DNA from: Flammeovirgaceae bacterium
GTDB taxonomy: Bacteria > Bacteroidota > Bacteroidia > Cytophagales > Cyclobacteriaceae
Direction of reading: 5' to 3'
Assembly (NCBI GenBank): GCA_016709845.1
Contig: JADJMA010000002.1
Coordinates: 71,001 to 135,000 of the forward strand
DNA length: 64,000 nucleotides
The notes under the pieces were generated by a model. That model saw only the letters and a list, made by a program, of their open reading frames with translations, did not search any database and was not told where the DNA came from. Positions 29,991 to 37,994 of the stretch are shown piece after piece. Position 1 is the stretch's first letter, and each line of letters opens with the position of its first letter. The position numbers and the translations under genes were made by a program.

Positions 29991-30177
29991 GAGGATAATT
30001 ATTTTGAGTGATTATGATAGAAATTCCAGAAGAGGTGCTAATACGATTCGCTTCGGCTTCAAAAACATTAGCTCCCAGAAAGCCATGCTCCTTTGCTTCA
30101 CCAACCCATTGATCAATAGCATGGCCATTGACAAGCGGGCTTAGGTTAGTATGCTCTATATAGAGTGCGAGGTTCAA
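29983..30177 (-). pseudogene. deoC: deoxyribose-phosphate aldolase remnant with internal deletion
   Basis: Only the two ends of DeoC are present, joined in frame in a 64-residue product. The N-terminus LNLALYIEHTNLSPLVNGH and EAKEHGF matches the start of Bacteroidota DeoC. The end, EANRISTSSGISII, matches the conserved C-terminal GAxRIGTSSG phosphate-binding loop. About 150 residues, including the Schiff-base Lys and its partners, are missing; the junction is near 30070. There is no ATG; a TTG at 30177 is the likely start. The product would be inactive. Like rfbA, this may be a true deletion or an assembly collapse. Confidence 0.72.
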
Positions 30178-30307
30178 ATCGATTCTGTTAAAGAAACGAA
30201 GTTACTTTTTCTCAATCATATTTTTATGGCGCTAAAGCATCTTCTCTATTTATTGATTAGAAGAATTTTCATAATAATCGATTGCGGCTGATAAACCCAA
30301 ACAAGTC

Positions 30308-30679
30308 TTAGTGTCGTATTCCGCACTCTTTGCAATACTTCATTTTATACACAGGATTTCTTTTGGGTGGACGCTTATGACCAAAGTATGACGGATTAGC
30401 ATACTGGGGTGTAGCCATCTTTTTAAGTATCCGTTGCTTGTCCTTTGCAGCCTGTTCGATTCGCGCATAAAATTCATATTGCGCGGTATGTTTTACTTTG
30501 GCTCGTTTTAATAAAATCTTTTGTCGCTTTGACGAGATATGGGCGCGTCTAGCCTTATCAGATTTTACTTCGAGTTCGTTAGAATTTCTGTCGCCAAGCG
30601 TAGTGCTTTGAGCTTGCAACAGCAACGGGGTGCACAAGACTAATAGACAAAAGAGAATCTTTGTTAGGATTTTTTGCAT
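30308..30679 (-). CDS. secreted protein of unknown function
   Basis: A 123-residue protein with a clear signal peptide (ILTKILFCLLVLCTPLLLQA, cleavage after QAQ at about residue 24). The mature part is very basic and helical (RRAHISSKRQKILLKRAKVK) and ends in a conserved-looking YKMKYCKECGIRH with a C-x2-C pair. I do not recognise the family. It stands alone, downstream of a cluster of small membrane ORFs on the same strand. Confidence 0.65.
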   Translation of the reverse strand: MQKILTKILFCLLVLCTPLLLQAQSTTLGDRNSNELEVKSDKARRAHISSKRQKILLKRAKVKHTAQYEFYARIEQAAKDKQRILKKMATPQYANPSYFGHKRPPKRNPVYKMKYCKECGIRH

Positions 30680-30773
30680 AACCCTGATAAAACGAACTTA
30701 CCAGGTGTTTTATTTTTCAGAAAAATTAAATCCTATTAACTTATAATGAGGGCAACTTGACGATTACTAAAGT

Positions 30774-30881
30774 TTAATCAGTAAAATATTCGAACAGGTA
30801 AAAGATAATAATGGCCAAACTAATAACGAGTACGAGATACCCAAATACGCGGGCTCTTTGAAAGTAGCCTTTAACTGGCAT
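30774..30881 (-). CDS. 35-residue membrane microprotein, QRAR family member 1
   Basis: The ORF encodes MPVKGYFQRARVFGYLVLV, continuing as a single membrane helix (VISLAIIIFYLF) and an acidic end (EYFTD). An AAAAGGAAAAGT stretch directly before the ATG could act as a ribosome-binding site, unusual here. Its N-terminal FQRARV repeats in the next upstream ORF (HQRARI), so the two look like a tandem duplication. No function can be named. Too short for certainty from sequence alone. Confidence 0.5.
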   Translation of the reverse strand: MPVKGYFQRARVFGYLVLVISLAIIIFYLFEYFTD

Positions 30882-30913
30882 GATACTTTTCCTTTTACGG
30901 TCTGTTCTCACTC

Positions 30914-31024
30914 TTAGATTTCAATAAAAACGCGAGTAACAAAATAAACTACCAAACAAATAACCACTAGTGAAAGCAGGATGCGCGCTCTCTGGTGATA
31001 AAATTTCATGGGTATCATTTTCAT
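30914..31024 (-). CDS. 36-residue membrane microprotein, QRAR family member 2
   Basis: The ORF encodes MKMIPMKFYHQRARILLSL, then a membrane helix (LVVICLVVYFVT) and the tail RVFIEI. ATG codons at 31024, 31018 and 31009 are all possible starts. It shares the F/Y-x-Q-R-A-R-V/I box, spacing to the helix and overall size with the ORF 32 bp downstream. Unknown function. Confidence 0.5.
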   Translation of the reverse strand: MKMIPMKFYHQRARILLSLVVICLVVYFVTRVFIEI

Positions 31025-31179
31025 AATAATCTGATTTATAACATATTATCATAAATATAAGAAAATAAACTTGAAATGCCTGCAAGAGCCGCTAAATTCC
31101 ATATTTAGCCATTCGAATCAACACGAATTGCCGTGGAACTGACAATTTTGAGTCATTGGATTGACTGTTTGAAACAAAA

Positions 31180-31204
31180 AATCCCCTGATGCTTTCAGGG
31201 GATT
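31180..31204 (-). terminator. intrinsic terminator after lpd
   Basis: AATCCCCTGA (31180-31189) and TCAGGGGATT (31195-31204) form a perfect 10-bp stem with a 5-base loop, followed on the minus strand by a T run. It lies 26 bp past the lpd stop. Confidence 0.85.
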
Positions 31205-31229
31205 AATCTCAAAATAAGATACTCTATTG

Positions 31230-32624
31230 TTATAGGTGAATTACCTCGCCATAAGCCGCAGCTGCTGCTTCCATTACCGCCTCACTCATGGTTGGATGTG
31301 GATGTACGGATTTAATAATCTCATGGCCCGTAGTTTCAAGCTTGCGCGCGGTAACCACTTCTGCAATCATCTCCGTTACGTTAGCGCCAATCATGTGCGC
31401 ACCTAAAAACTCGCCATACTTGGCATCAAAAATTAATTTTACAAATCCATCAGGCGCACCAGCTGCCTTTGCTTTGCCCGATGCGGTGAACGGAAACTTA
31501 CCAACCTTAATCTGATACCCTGCTTTTTTAGCAGCCTCCTCGGTATAGCCAACGGATGCAATCTCAGGTGAACAATAGGTGCAACCCGGAATATTGTTGT
31601 AATCTAAAGGCTGTGGATTAAGTCCTTTTATTTTTTCAACACAAATGATTCCTTCGGCAGAAGCTACGTGCGCCAAGGCTTGACCCTTTACGATATCACC
31701 AATGGCATACACACCGGCTACATTGGTTTTATAGAAATCATCTACTAGTACTTTTCCTTTTTCTGTCTTCACTCCCACTTCTTCCAATCCAAGATTTTCG
31801 AGGTTAGTAGAAATGCCAACTGCAGAAAGAACAATATCCGTTTCAATTTTTATTTCACCCTCGGGAGTCTTAACCGTAACAACACAGCCCTTTCCTTTCG
31901 TATCTACCTTCGTTACTTCTGAATTGGTATAGATTTTAATTCCCGCTTTCTTAAAACTCTTATCAAGCGCTTTAGAAACTTCTTCATCTTCTACTGGAAC
32001 AATGCGCGGCAAAAACTCTACGATGGTAACTTCTGTACCAATTGTACTATAGAAATAGGCAAACTCAACCCCAATGGCACCTGAACCCACTACCACCATT
32101 TTTTTAGGTTGCTGTGGCAACACCATCGCATCGCGGTAGCCAATTATTTTCTTACCATCAATCGGTAGGTTGGATAATTCGCGCGAGCGACCCCCTGTTG
32201 CCAGCATAATATGTTTGGCTTCGTAATCTGTTTTTTTACCAGCAGCATCAGTTACTTCTACTTTGCCGCCTTTCTTCAGTTTACCATGCCCGGCTATGTG
32301 ATCAATTTTATTTTTCTTAAATAAGAACTGAATCCCCTTACTCATACCAGCAGCCACATCGCGACTGCGTTTAACCATGGCGGTAATATCTGCTTCAGCA
32401 CCACCTTTAAGGTTAATTCCATAATCCGCTGCATGCTGCATATATTCAAAGACATTGGCACTCTTTAATAAAGCCTTGGTTGGAATACAACCCCAGTTTA
32501 AACAAATACCACCCAGTTCTGCTTTCTCTACCACACCCACTTTCATACCCAATTGAGAAGCACGAATAGCTGCTACATAGCCACCGGGGCCCGAGCCTAT
32601 TACGATCAGATCATAGTTTGCCAT
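31230..32624 (-). CDS. lpdA: dihydrolipoyl dehydrogenase
   Basis: Lpd is the E3 flavoprotein of the pyruvate and 2-oxoglutarate dehydrogenase complexes and reoxidises dihydrolipoamide with NAD. The 464-residue frame is intact. FAD motif IVIGSGPGGYVAAIRA (about 7-22), the redox disulfide Cys41/Cys46 in GGICLNWGCIPTK, NAD motif VVGSGAIGVEFAYFY, the second FAD motif VYAIGDI, and the active-site His in SVHPHPTMSEAV. It is a single-gene unit with its own terminator; E1 and E2 genes are not in the window. Confidence 0.95.
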   Translation of the reverse strand: MANYDLIVIGSGPGGYVAAIRASQLGMKVGVVEKAELGGICLNWGCIPTKALLKSANVFEYMQHAADYGINLKGGAEADITAMVKRSRDVAAGMSKGIQFLFKKNKIDHIAGHGKLKKGGKVEVTDAAGKKTDYEAKHIMLATGGRSRELSNLPIDGKKIIGYRDAMVLPQQPKKMVVVGSGAIGVEFAYFYSTIGTEVTIVEFLPRIVPVEDEEVSKALDKSFKKAGIKIYTNSEVTKVDTKGKGCVVTVKTPEGEIKIETDIVLSAVGISTNLENLGLEEVGVKTEKGKVLVDDFYKTNVAGVYAIGDIVKGQALAHVASAEGIICVEKIKGLNPQPLDYNNIPGCTYCSPEIASVGYTEEAAKKAGYQIKVGKFPFTASGKAKAAGAPDGFVKLIFDAKYGEFLGAHMIGANVTEMIAEVVTARKLETTGHEIIKSVHPHPTMSEAVMEAAAAAYGEVIHL

Positions 32625-32732
32625 AATTATCTTTGATTAGAATTGTTCTGGAATATTTTAAAGTGCCAAATTAACCCAAATAATAATGGTAAAAAAAGTT
32701 AGTTTCGCATTGAAATAATGTTTGCCTGGCTC

Positions 32733-32909
32733 ATGGATTTGAAGAATACTATTTTGCTGATTGTTGGTTGTGCTGCCTGGATAATCGCCTTGCTTCTACC
32801 TGTCGAATATGATGCAGGTGCGAGTTTCCTCATGGGATTGGCATAGGCTTAACGATTCCCCCAATTTATAATATGATAACTCAATATTTTAAGCAGAAAA
32901 AGAAAACTC
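32733..32909 (+). CDS. possible small membrane protein before fabG, frameshifted
   Basis: From the ATG at 32733 a hydrophobic product begins (MDLKNTILLIVGCAAWIIA, then LLLPVEYDAGASFLMG) and stops at 32847. If one G is restored in ATGGGATTGGC the frame continues as IGIGLTIPPIYNMITQYFKQKKK into fabG. It would be a two-helix membrane protein with a basic tail. Family unknown; the true end is uncertain. Confidence 0.4.
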
Positions 32910-33657
32910 ATGAAATTACTTCAAAGGTAAAAATGCGCTCGTTACCGGAGCGTCAAAAGGAATTGGAAGATCCATTGCACTGCGTTATGCAGAGCAAGGT
33001 GCCAATGTAGCTTTCACTTATCTATCAAGTATAGAACAAGGTCAGGCACTTGAAGCGGAACTGGCAGCCAAAGGTGTAAAGGCAAAAGGTTTTCGTTCGG
33101 ATGCTTCCGATTTCGCGCAAGCTGAAAAATTAATTAATGATGTGGTTGCCGAATTTGGCTCGCTGGATATTCTTGTAAACAATGCCGGCATCACACAAGA
33201 CAACTTGCTGTTACGCATGACAGAAGAAATGTGGGACAAAGTAATTAACGTCAATCTTAAGTCATGTTTCAATACGGTGAAAGCAGTTACCAAACCGATG
33301 ATGAAACAAAAAGGTGGATCTATTATTAATATGACTTCGGTGGTTGGCTTAAAAGGAAATGCCGGTCAGGCAAATTACGCAGCTTCCAAAGCGGGTATTA
33401 TTGGCTTCACTAAATCAGTAGCGTTGGAATTAGGCTCACGTGGAATTCGATCCAACGCCATTGCTCCCGGTTTTATTGAAACAGAGATGACTGCCGTACT
33501 CGATCCTAAAACAGTACAGACCTGGCGCGATGCCATTCCGCTTAAGCGCGGTGGCAAGCCCGAAGACGTAGCTGATGCGTGTGTGTTTTTAGGTTCTGAT
33601 CTTTCAACTTACATCACAGGCCAAGTGTTGCAGGTTGATGGTGGGATGTTAACTTAA
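32910..33657 (+). CDS. fabG: 3-oxoacyl-ACP reductase, one frameshift
   Basis: FabG is the NADPH-dependent ketoreductase of fatty-acid elongation. The ATG at 32910 gives MKLL, and removing one A from CAAAGG at about 32923 continues GKNALVTGASKGIGRSIALR, the coenzyme-binding motif. Then come LDILVNNAGITQDNLLLRM, the catalytic Ser in NMTSVVGLKGNAGQ, the Tyr-x3-Lys pair in ANYAASKAG, and the C-terminal TGQVLQVDGGMLT. About 248 residues, a normal FabG. It is followed by a strong terminator. Other SDR reductases are similar, but the fit to FabG is close. Confidence 0.9.
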
Positions 33658-33682
33658 CCATTGTAAAATCAAAGTTTTAATC

Positions 33683-33708
33683 ATGCAGCTTCGGCTGCAT
33701 TTTTTTTA
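33683..33708 (+). terminator. intrinsic terminator after fabG
   Basis: ATGCAGC / GCTGCAT (33683-33689 and 33694-33700) closed by a TTCG tetraloop and followed by a run of T. It lies 26 bp past the fabG stop. Confidence 0.9.
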
Positions 33709-33764
33709 ACGGTTTAACTAACATCCGTCAGTACAAATTTTTTAATAAATTTCTTAAAGAAGGA

Positions 33765-33796
33765 TTTGGAAACTCTACCAAACCGATATACGTTTG
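33765..33796 (+). promoter_or_regulatory. promoter of the methionine operon
   Basis: TTTG at 33765-33768 and TACGTTTG at 33789-33796, separated by 20 bp, match the Bacteroidota sigma-ABfr-type promoter (TTTG, 19-21 bp, TAnnTTTG) exactly. The SAM riboswitch starts about 36 bp downstream, so transcription would begin just before it. This is the best promoter match in the window. Confidence 0.8.
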
Positions 33797-33831
33797 TATC
33801 ATCATAGTCGGTAAGGCATCTGCTTAATCGA

Positions 33832-33945
33832 TTTATAAAGAAGCGTGGAGAGCACAGGCTCTGTGAAACGCTAGCAACCAGCCCTGATAATGGGGAAAAC
33901 GGTGCTAAATCCTGCTCCCGGCAAGGTGTCGAGGAGAACTATAAA
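33832..33945 (+). promoter_or_regulatory. SAM-I (S-box) riboswitch
   Basis: The leader shows the SAM-I core in order: GCGTGGAGAGCACAGGC, TGTGAAACGC with TAGCAACCA, and CGGTGCTAAATCCTGCTC, which match the conserved purine-rich and junction segments of the family. TTTATA (33832-33837) pairs with TATAAA (33940-33945) to close the terminal helix. Its position, behind a strong promoter and before metY-metX-hom, fits repression when S-adenosylmethionine is high. I do not see a classic GC-rich terminator directly after the aptamer; control might act on downstream structure or translation. Confidence 0.93.
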
Positions 33946-33959
33946 CCGGTAAAGTAAAC

Positions 33960-34097
33960 ATGAAAACACAAGTTTCCATTCTCAAACCGCAATCGGGTCT
34001 ATACGACCTAGTCTGCTTAATCGACAAATTTCTTCAATCACTTTATTCATTTCTACCCAGCGATACACCTGCTATGCAGTGCTGTATGTGTTGTTGA
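33960..34097 (+). CDS. 45-residue Cys-rich ORF between SAM riboswitch and metY
   Basis: An ATG 14 bp past the aptamer opens a 45-codon frame: MKTQVSILKPQSGLYDLVCL, then a helical middle (IDKFLQSLYSFLPSDTPA) and the end MQCCMCC followed by TGA. The last seven codons are Met-Gln-Cys-Cys-Met-Cys-Cys, i.e. six sulfur amino acids, in the leader of the operon that assimilates sulfide into homocysteine. That is what a regulatory leader peptide would look like: the ribosome would stall when Cys or Met is short. A small metal- or thiol-binding protein is an alternative. Not a family I recognise. Confidence 0.6.
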   Translation: MKTQVSILKPQSGLYDLVCLIDKFLQSLYSFLPSDTPAMQCCMCC

Positions 34098-34173
34098 TTG
34101 TTGCCGTTAATCTAAGCGCAGCGCTACAGGCAACAAACTAATCTACGGTTTTACCGGGTGACGGGTACGATTA
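34098..34173 (+). promoter_or_regulatory. two hairpins between the Cys-rich ORF and metY
   Basis: Directly after the leader stop codon, TTGTTGCC (34098-34105) pairs with GGCAACAA (34129-34136). Next, TAATC plus TAC (34139-34146) pairs with GTA plus GATTA (34165-34173), with one bulged base, followed by a U-rich stretch (ATTTTGTCTATTTCTT). A ribosome held on the Cys codons would cover the first left arm, so translation of the ORF could set the fold here. The pairing is read by eye. Confidence 0.45.
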
Positions 34174-34225
34174 AGATTTTGTCTATTTCTTAAAAAAATT
34201 ACACTCATTGAAAAATATTATAACT

Positions 34226-35548
34226 ATGTCAACCTTACAATTTGAAACTCTTCAATTACATGCAGGCCAGGAAGCTGATCCAACAACCGGTTCACGGGCT
34301 GTGCCTATTTATCAAACTTCTTCTTTCGTATTTAAAAACGCAGCACACGGTGCTAACCTCTTTGCTCTAAAAGAGTTTGGTAACATCTATACCCGTATAA
34401 CGAACCCAACTACCGATGTATTTGAAAAGCGTATCGCTGCTTTAGAAGGTGGTGTTGCCGCGCTTGCTGTGGGCTCTGGACAAGCCGCACAATTTATTGC
34501 CCTAAACAATATTTTGCAGACGGGTGACAATTTTGTTTCTACTTCTTTTCTTTATGGTGGAACCTACAATCAGTTTAAAGTTGCCTTCAAACGGCTTGGC
34601 ATTGATGTTCGTTTTGCTGAGGGTGATAAGCCCGAAGCGTTCGAGAAACATATTGACAAAAACACAAAAGCCCTTTATCTCGAAACCATTGGAAACCCAA
34701 GTTTTAACATTCCTGATTTTGAAGCAATAGCTGCTCTCGCAAAAAAGCATAACCTGCCTTTAATTGTTGATAATACCTTTGGTGCTGCTGGTTATTTATT
34801 TCGGCCACTCGAACATGGCGCACACATTGTTGTGGCTTCCGCTACAAAATGGATTGGCGGGCATGGCACCTCCATTGGTGGCGTTATCGTTGATGGTGGA
34901 AATTACAATTGGAACAATGGTAAGTTTCCGCAGTTTAGCGAACCTTCAGAAGGCTATCATGGATTAAAGTTTGGTGAAGTGTTTGGTGAAAATAATACTT
35001 TAGGCCTTCCCAATATTGCCTTCATTATTCGTGCTCGTGTAGAAGGCTTACGCGACTTTGGTTCTGCACTAAGTCCATTCAATTCTTTTCTCTTTTTACA
35101 AGGACTTGAGACACTATCGTTGCGTGTTCAACGCTCGGTAGACAACGCGCTTGCTTTGGCTCAATGGTTAGAGCAGCATCCGCTTGTGGAAAGCGTAAAC
35201 TATCCCGGACTTGCCACCAGCACCTATCATCGCCTGGCGAAAAAATATCTGCGCAATGGTTTTGGGGGCGTGCTATCTTTCACCGTAAAGGGGACGAAGG
35301 AACACACCACACAGGTTATTGATAATCTGAAATTAGTGAGCCATGTGGCCAATGTAGGTGATACCAAAACACTGATCATCCAACCGTCAGCTACCACGCA
35401 CCAGCAATTGTCCGATGAAGAACAAATTTCTTCAGGCGTGTTACCAACGTTGTTGCGGGTATCGTTGGGCATTGAACACATTGATGATATCAAAGCAGAT
35501 TTTCAACAGGCTTTTGAAAAGGTGTTTGCTAAAGAACTCGTGAGTTAA
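34226..35548 (+). CDS. metY: O-acetylhomoserine sulfhydrylase
   Basis: MetY makes homocysteine from O-acetylhomoserine and sulfide (PLP enzyme of the Cys/Met-metabolism family). The ATG at 34226 (MSTLQFETLQLHAGQEAD) gives 440 residues; a TTG six codons upstream is less likely. Motifs: VPIYQTSSFVFKNAAHG, NIYTRITNPTTDVFEKR, VDNTFGAAGYLFRP, and the PLP lysine in VVASATKWIGGHGTSIGG, then the C-terminal SLGIEHIDDI. The GxRxxx Tyr of MetY is in the usual place. First structural gene of the operon behind the SAM riboswitch. Confidence 0.94.
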   Translation: MSTLQFETLQLHAGQEADPTTGSRAVPIYQTSSFVFKNAAHGANLFALKEFGNIYTRITNPTTDVFEKRIAALEGGVAALAVGSGQAAQFIALNNILQTGDNFVSTSFLYGGTYNQFKVAFKRLGIDVRFAEGDKPEAFEKHIDKNTKALYLETIGNPSFNIPDFEAIAALAKKHNLPLIVDNTFGAAGYLFRPLEHGAHIVVASATKWIGGHGTSIGGVIVDGGNYNWNNGKFPQFSEPSEGYHGLKFGEVFGENNTLGLPNIAFIIRARVEGLRDFGSALSPFNSFLFLQGLETLSLRVQRSVDNALALAQWLEQHPLVESVNYPGLATSTYHRLAKKYLRNGFGGVLSFTVKGTKEHTTQVIDNLKLVSHVANVGDTKTLIIQPSATTHQQLSDEEQISSGVLPTLLRVSLGIEHIDDIKADFQQAFEKVFAKELVS

Positions 35549-35560
35549 AAAAAATAGATA

Positions 35561-36607
35561 ATGTTAAAGTCTGATTCAATATTTCACTTTGCCAGTGAGT
35601 TCGGGTTGGAGTCTGGGGGGATTCTCCCAGGCTTCCAACTTAAATACACTACGCTTGGTCAACTAAATAAAGACCGAAGCAATGTGATCTGGATTTGCCA
35701 TGCCCTTACGGGAAGTTCAGACTTTACGGATTGGTGGAAGGAGCTTTTTACAGAAGGAACTCCCTTCGACCCCCGCGACTATTTTATTATTTGTGCCAAT
35801 GCGTTAGGTGGTTGCTATGGATCAACGGGGCCCTTGTCTATTAATCCGCAAACTGGAAAAAGTTACTTTCATAATTTCCCGGCTCTTACTAACCGCGACA
35901 TTGTTCTGAGTTTTGATTTGCTCCGTCAGTATTTGGGCATCTCAAAGATTCACACCTTGCTTGGCGGATCTTTGGGAGGTCAACAGGTTTTGGAGTGGGC
36001 CATTATGCAGCCAGAAGTTTTTGATCGAATTATTCCAATTGCCACCAACGCAGTTCATTCTCCGTGGGGTATCGCATTCAACGAAGCTCAACGAATGGCC
36101 ATAGAGGCGGATGCAACATGGAAGGAAGAGGATGCCCGTGCGGGAACTGAAGGAATGAAAGCAGCCCGGGCCATGGGTATGATTTCATTTCGAACGTACG
36201 ATACTTTTCAAAATACCCAACAAGAAAAAGCAAACGAAAAAACAGACGAATTTCGAGCTGCCTCGTATCAACGCTATCAAGGCCAAAAACTATCCAATCG
36301 CTTCAATGCATTTACCTATTGGGTACTAACCAAAGCCATGGACAGTCATAATGTGGGCAGAGGCAGAACAAGCCAGGAAGCAGCCTTAAGGAAGATTAAA
36401 GCTAAAACGCTTGTCATAGGCATTGATTCCGATTTATTGTTTCCCGCTCGTGAACAGGAATTTTTAGCTAAGCAAATTCCACAGGCAACATTTGAAGCGC
36501 TCTCATCCCTTCATGGACACGATGGGTTTTTGGTTGAGTTTGATCAGTTTAAGCGAAGTGTTCGAAAATTTTTAAAAACAGAATTTAAGAAAGAAACAAT
36601 ATCATGA
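35561..36607 (+). CDS. metX: homoserine O-acetyltransferase
   Basis: MetX activates homoserine with acetyl-CoA to give the substrate for MetY. The 348-residue alpha/beta-hydrolase has the oxyanion strand ICHALTGSSD, CANALGGCYGSTGP, the nucleophile Ser137 in LLGGSLGGQQ, Asp in VIGIDSDLLFPAREQE and His in SLHGHDGFLVEFDQF. It starts 13 bp after metY and overlaps hom by 4 bp (ATGA), so it is co-translated with both. Confidence 0.94.
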   Translation: MLKSDSIFHFASEFGLESGGILPGFQLKYTTLGQLNKDRSNVIWICHALTGSSDFTDWWKELFTEGTPFDPRDYFIICANALGGCYGSTGPLSINPQTGKSYFHNFPALTNRDIVLSFDLLRQYLGISKIHTLLGGSLGGQQVLEWAIMQPEVFDRIIPIATNAVHSPWGIAFNEAQRMAIEADATWKEEDARAGTEGMKAARAMGMISFRTYDTFQNTQQEKANEKTDEFRAASYQRYQGQKLSNRFNAFTYWVLTKAMDSHNVGRGRTSQEAALRKIKAKTLVIGIDSDLLFPAREQEFLAKQIPQATFEALSSLHGHDGFLVEFDQFKRSVRKFLKTEFKKETIS

Positions 36608-37830
36608 AGAAGAAATTAAAATTAGGATTGTTTGGATTTGGATGCGTTGGCCAAGGCTTATACCATGTGCTGAATGAAACTCATGGCGTAAAAGCCGAGA
36701 TAAAAAAGATTTGTGTTAAGAATAAAAACAAATCCCGGATTATTGATGCTTCCTATTTTACCTACGATGCCAATGAAATTCTGAATGATCCGGAGATTGA
36801 TGTGATTGTTGAGTTGATTGACGATGCCAATGCAGCCTTTACCCTTGTTAAGCAGGCTGTACAAAACGGAAAGCATGTAGTTACTGCAAACAAAAAAATG
36901 TTAGCCGAAAATCTGGAAGAGATCTATCAGCTGCAGCAAACTTATAACAAGTCGATTTTATATGAAGGGGCCGTATGTGGAAGCATCCCCATTCTGCGTA
37001 ACCTCGAAGAATATTATGACAATGATTTAATTACCAGTATTGAAGGAATCTTCAATGGCTCTACCAACTACATCCTTACCAAAGTTTTTGAAGAAAAGAA
37101 AAGCTACCTTGAAGCCCTGAAGGCCGCACAAGATCTTGGGTTCGCAGAAAGTGATCCTTCGTTAGATGTAGAAGGATATGATCCAAAGTACAAACTCACC
37201 ATTGCCATTGCCCATACGTTTGGAATCTTTATCAAACCGGAAAATATTATCAACCTTGGGATACAAAAAATTTCAGGTGTCAATTTAAAGTACGCACGCG
37301 AAAACAATCTGACTATTAAATTGATTGCCCGCGCTTTTAAAATCGATGGCCAGGTGTTTGCCTTTGTGGCACCCCAGTTTGTACCCACTGACCATATGCT
37401 GGCAGCCGTTCGCAACGAATACAATGCTGTTCTGGTAGAAGGTGCGTTTGCAGAAAAACAAGTGTTTATTGGTAAAGGAGCCGGCAGCTATCCAACAGGA
37501 TCGGCCGTGCTATCTGATATTTCAGCTCTTACGTTTGACTACCGGTATGAATACAAGAAATATACGCAAGGCGAGGGTTTGCCTTTCTCGAATGACGCTT
37601 TGGTAGATGTAATTATCAGCTTTCCCGAAGGTTCGTTGATTTCGCATCAGGATTTTGAAAAATTTAAAGGTGGTTATCAGGGAAATGGCCATCAGTATTT
37701 GCAAGGATCCGTAAAACTGGAGAAACTAAAAGGATGGGCACGCTGGGATGATGTAAGTGTAATTCTGGCATCGGAAATCAACCTGGTTTCTAACAAAAGA
37801 CTGCAAAAAGCAGAGCTTTTGTCAGCTTGA
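36604..37830 (+). CDS. hom: homoserine dehydrogenase
   Basis: Hom reduces aspartate semialdehyde to homoserine. The 408-residue frame has the NAD(P) motif LGLFGFGCVGQGLYHVL, VVTANKKMLAEN, the signature EGAVCGSIPILRNLEEYY with FNGSTNYILTKV, and FAESDPSLDVEGYDPKYKL holding the catalytic Lys/Asp region. A C-terminal extension of about 80 residues follows; I do not see a clear ACT domain. Its coupling to metX and metY makes this a compact homoserine-to-homocysteine operon that SAM should repress. Confidence 0.93.
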   Translation: MKKKLKLGLFGFGCVGQGLYHVLNETHGVKAEIKKICVKNKNKSRIIDASYFTYDANEILNDPEIDVIVELIDDANAAFTLVKQAVQNGKHVVTANKKMLAENLEEIYQLQQTYNKSILYEGAVCGSIPILRNLEEYYDNDLITSIEGIFNGSTNYILTKVFEEKKSYLEALKAAQDLGFAESDPSLDVEGYDPKYKLTIAIAHTFGIFIKPENIINLGIQKISGVNLKYARENNLTIKLIARAFKIDGQVFAFVAPQFVPTDHMLAAVRNEYNAVLVEGAFAEKQVFIGKGAGSYPTGSAVLSDISALTFDYRYEYKKYTQGEGLPFSNDALVDVIISFPEGSLISHQDFEKFKGGYQGNGHQYLQGSVKLEKLKGWARWDDVSVILASEINLVSNKRLQKAELLSA

Positions 37831-37874
37831 TTGAAATTCTTTCAGGGCGTTACATAGGCAGCGTTAATCAAAGT

Positions 37875-37904
37875 AGTGACAACCTCTCCGTTGTCACTTT
37901 TTTA
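37875..37904 (+). terminator. intrinsic terminator of the methionine operon
   Basis: AGTGACAAC (37875-37883) and GTTGTCACT (37890-37898) form a 9-bp stem with a 6-base loop followed by a T run, 45 bp after hom. Confidence 0.9.
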
Positions 37905-37959
37905 TTCTCTAATTCTGATGATTTTATCTGGCTAAATGGACTGTTTTAATCGCTATTCC

Positions 37960-37967
37960 TATATTTG
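37960..37967 (+). promoter_or_regulatory. putative nqrF promoter -7 box
   Basis: TATATTTG matches TAnnTTTG, 28 bp before the nqrF ATG and after the upstream terminator. A good -33 TTTG is not seen. Confidence 0.5.
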
Positions 37968-37994
37968 TAACCCAAGGTTAAATCGAGTCTATCC

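Noticed and set aside
35561..36607. metX as a serine acetyltransferase or succinyltransferase
   Set aside because: It is coupled to metY and hom and has the alpha/beta-hydrolase MetX motifs; the acyl donor is taken as acetyl by family habit.
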